From: Sphingobium arseniciresistens
GTDB taxonomy: Bacteria; Pseudomonadota; Alphaproteobacteria; Sphingomonadales; Sphingomonadaceae
Assembly (NCBI GenBank): GCA_029167225.1
Contig: JARFNK010000012.1
Location: forward strand, 1-64,000
Direction: 5' to 3'
DNA: 64,000 nucleotides
Below the pieces are notes generated by a model, which saw nothing but the letters and a program-made list of their open reading frames with translations, made no database searches and was not told where the DNA came from. A program made the translations under genes and the position numbers. Positions 62,193 through 64,000 of this stretch are shown here, in pieces; position 1 is the first letter of the stretch; each line of letters opens with the position of its first letter.

Positions 62193-63363
62193 TGCGGGTG
62201 AGTTCCCGCATCGCCTCGTCCAGCCCTTCGAGCGTCAGCGGATACATGCGGTCGGCCATCAGCTGGCGGATGAGCTGGGTCGACTGGCTGTAGCCCCAAT
62301 GTTCCTTGGTCATCGGGTTGAGCCACACCGTCGCGGGATAGGTGTGGACGATCCGCTGGAGCCATGCCGCCCCCGCCTCCTCGTTGAAATGCTCGACCGA
62401 TCCGCCGGGGTGGCTGATTTCATAGGGGCTCATCGCCGCGTCGCCGACGAACAAGACCTTATAGTCATGACCATATTTGTGGAGGATGTCCCAGGTCTGG
62501 GTGCGCTCGGTGAAGCGGCGGCGGTTGTCCTTCCATACGCCTTCGTACAGGCAGTTGTGGAAGTAGAAGAACTCCATGTTCTTGAACTCGGCGGTGGCGG
62601 CCGAAAACAGCTCCTCGCACAGCTTCACATAGGGATCCATCGATCCGCCGACGTCGAGAAACAGCAGCAGCTTGACCGCATTGTGCCGTTCGGGCCGCAT
62701 ATGGATGTCCAGCCAGCCCTGCCGGGCGGTGCCGCGGATCGTCTCGTCCAGATCCAGCTCGTCGGCCGCGCCTTCCCGCGCGAAGCGGCGCAGGCGGCGC
62801 AGCGCGATCTTGATGTTGCGCGTGCCAAGCTCGCGATCATTGTCGAGATTCTTGAAGGCGCGCTGTTCCCACACCTTCACGGCCCGCTTGTGCTTGCCCT
62901 CGCCGCCGATCCGCACGCCCTCGGGATTATAGCCGCCATGGCCGAAGGGGGATGTGCCGCCGGTGCCGATCCACTTGTTCCCGCCCTGATGCCGGCCCTG
63001 CTGCTCCTCCAGCCGCTTCTTCAGTGTGTCCATGATCTCGTCCCAGCTGCCCAGCGACTTGATCTTTTCCATCTCTTCCGCGCTCAGGAACTTCTCCGCG
63101 ACGAGGCGCAGCCACTCCTCCGGGATCTCCTGCTGGTTGACGCCATAATGGGTCTCCATGCCCCTGAAGACCTTGGCGAACACCTGGTCGAAGCGGTCGA
63201 TCAGCCCCTCGTCCTTCACATAGGTCGCGCGGGCGAGAAAATAGAATTCCTCCGGCCGGCGCTCTATGGCATCCAGCTGGAGCGCCTCCAGCAGCACCAG
63301 ATGCTCCTTGATCCCCGCATTGATGCCGGCGGCGCGCAGTTCGTCGAGAAAGTTCAGCAGCAC
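62185..63363 (-). CDS. CoxE-like VWA-domain protein, 392 aa
   Basis: Has the metal-ion-dependent adhesion motif of VWA domains in LDVGGSMDPY (about 239-248) and a CoxE-type layout: a helical N-terminal half with GRHQGGNKWIGTGGTSPFGH, then the VWA part and a final MTKEHWGYSQST block. CoxE relatives work with MoxR AAA+ ATPases on metalloenzyme maturation; no such ATPase is visible within the window. The stop falls in a hexamer repeat. Confidence 0.8.
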   Translation of the reverse strand: MLLNFLDELRAAGINAGIKEHLVLLEALQLDAIERRPEEFYFLARATYVKDEGLIDRFDQVFAKVFRGMETHYGVNQQEIPEEWLRLVAEKFLSAEEMEKIKSLGSWDEIMDTLKKRLEEQQGRHQGGNKWIGTGGTSPFGHGGYNPEGVRIGGEGKHKRAVKVWEQRAFKNLDNDRELGTRNIKIALRRLRRFAREGAADELDLDETIRGTARQGWLDIHMRPERHNAVKLLLFLDVGGSMDPYVKLCEELFSAATAEFKNMEFFYFHNCLYEGVWKDNRRRFTERTQTWDILHKYGHDYKVLFVGDAAMSPYEISHPGGSVEHFNEEAGAAWLQRIVHTYPATVWLNPMTKEHWGYSQSTQLIRQLMADRMYPLTLEGLDEAMRELTRKR

Positions 63364-63518
63364 GGTCGGTCCTCAAGGGCGGCGGGCGTTCCAATATGTT
63401 GACCAGTGCGCCTCGCGTTGCAAGGCGCCATCGCGGCATTGCAGTTATCGGAACATTAATTGTTGCAGTGCATGATTAATCCAGCACTGCTGCGGGTCGT
63501 TTCGGGGGCGCGATTTAA

Positions 63519-64000
63519 TTGGAAAAGCTGGATCTGCTGGCTGACCTTGGGGAAAGGTCGGGCGACATCGCATTGCAATGCAGCGAGACTGCGGGTTTCC
63601 TCGGGGAAGTCAACGAGCGAATCCGCAAGGATGCCGACAAGCTTGCTGGTCTTCATGCCGACATGGCTGTTCTGGGCAGCAGCCAGAGCGAAAGCGTGCG
63701 CGCGGCGCAGGAACTCGGCCTGACGGCCCGGCGTGCCGGCACGATCATTACCGAGGGGCATGAAGCGGCGGCACTTTCGCTGGAGGAAGTGGCCGGCCTG
63801 ATCGCCCATGTCACGGGGCTGGAGGGGCATTTGCGCAGCTTCCTGGCGGTGATCGAGGCTGTTGGCGGCATTTCCGACGAACTGGCGGCAATCGCGTGGC
63901 AGACCCGGATGCTCGGCATCAATGCCGCGATCGAGGCGGCGCGGGGTGGGGACGAGGCGCGGGGCTTTGCGGTCGTGGCGGACGAGATCCGCCGGCTGGC
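63519..64000 (+). CDS. Methyl-accepting chemotaxis-type signalling protein (3' end outside window)
   Basis: Frame open to the right edge. It contains the conserved hairpin signature of chemoreceptors, [19 protein letters not shown], followed by ADEIRRLA. No membrane segment is visible in the first 160 residues, so it is probably a soluble receptor. A stop codon precedes directly, and the first usable start is TTG at 63519, with GGGGGCG about 9 bases before it. Confidence 0.8.
   Translation, partial: MEKLDLLADLGERSGDIALQCSETAGFLGEVNERIRKDADKLAGLHADMAVLGSSQSESVRAAQELGLTARRAGTIITEGHEAAALSLEEVAGLIAHVTGLEGHLRSFLAVIEAVGGISDELAAIAWQTRMLGINAAIEAARGGDEARGFAVVADEIRRL

Overview
The window looks like chromosomal DNA of a GC-rich alphaproteobacterium, most likely a member of the Sphingomonadales. 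That placement is an inference from the sequence character of the housekeeping genes (mfd, sdhE, recG, tyrS, anmK, moaA, NAD kinase) and from MucR, CueR/CopA and MobF-type transfer genes in combinations common in that order. No search could be run.

Bases 1 to about 46,180 are the right-hand part of an integrated conjugative or mobilizable element. It enters from beyond the left edge inside a large Strawberry-notch-type helicase gene and ends at a tRNA-Asn gene, next to a large serine recombinase. From left to right it holds: (1) the helicase 3' part fused to a phaC fragment, a copA-cueR copper-efflux operon with its CueR-type promoter, a run of small unknown genes, and at 8.8 kb a leftover 3' end of a second, divergent helicase copy; (2) a MucR-like regulator, a C5-cytosine methyltransferase carrying nine roughly 40-residue repeats, an N6-methylase-like protein, a RES/Xre toxin-antitoxin pair and a DUF932 protein; (3) from 18 to 30 kb, many small, often acidic genes, each with its own ribosome binding site, mixed with a Mom-like protein, two PP-loop (PAPS-reductase-like) enzymes, a P-loop ATPase, a sigma-region-4-like protein and two decayed gene copies; (4) from 30 to 37.2 kb, two paralogous SLOG/DUF2493 proteins and a set of single genes, five of which are preceded at a fixed distance by an imperfect palindrome of 105-129 bp; (5) from 37.2 to 44.5 kb, the transfer module: a candidate oriT, a small relaxosome-type protein, a TraD/TrwB coupling protein, a MobF relaxase-helicase, a membrane-anchored Mrr-like nuclease and a lytic transglycosylase.

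Bases 46.2 to 64 kb are ordinary chromosome: tRNA-Asn, NAD kinase and moaA, an EAL protein, mfd-sdhE with the divergent recG, a MscS channel, a PilZ protein, tyrS divergent from anmK, three membrane or VWA genes, and the start of a soluble chemoreceptor-like protein cut by the right edge.

The most unusual items are the palindrome-plus-gene units at 32.3-37 kb (including a duplicated leader of about 300 bp), the repeat-filled target-recognition region of the methyltransferase, and the recombinase gene whose last codons and stop lie inside the tRNA-Asn gene. The genome-modification genes (C5 methyltransferase, N6-methylase-like, Mom-like, PP-loop enzymes) suggest that the element protects itself from host restriction, but this joint role is inference.
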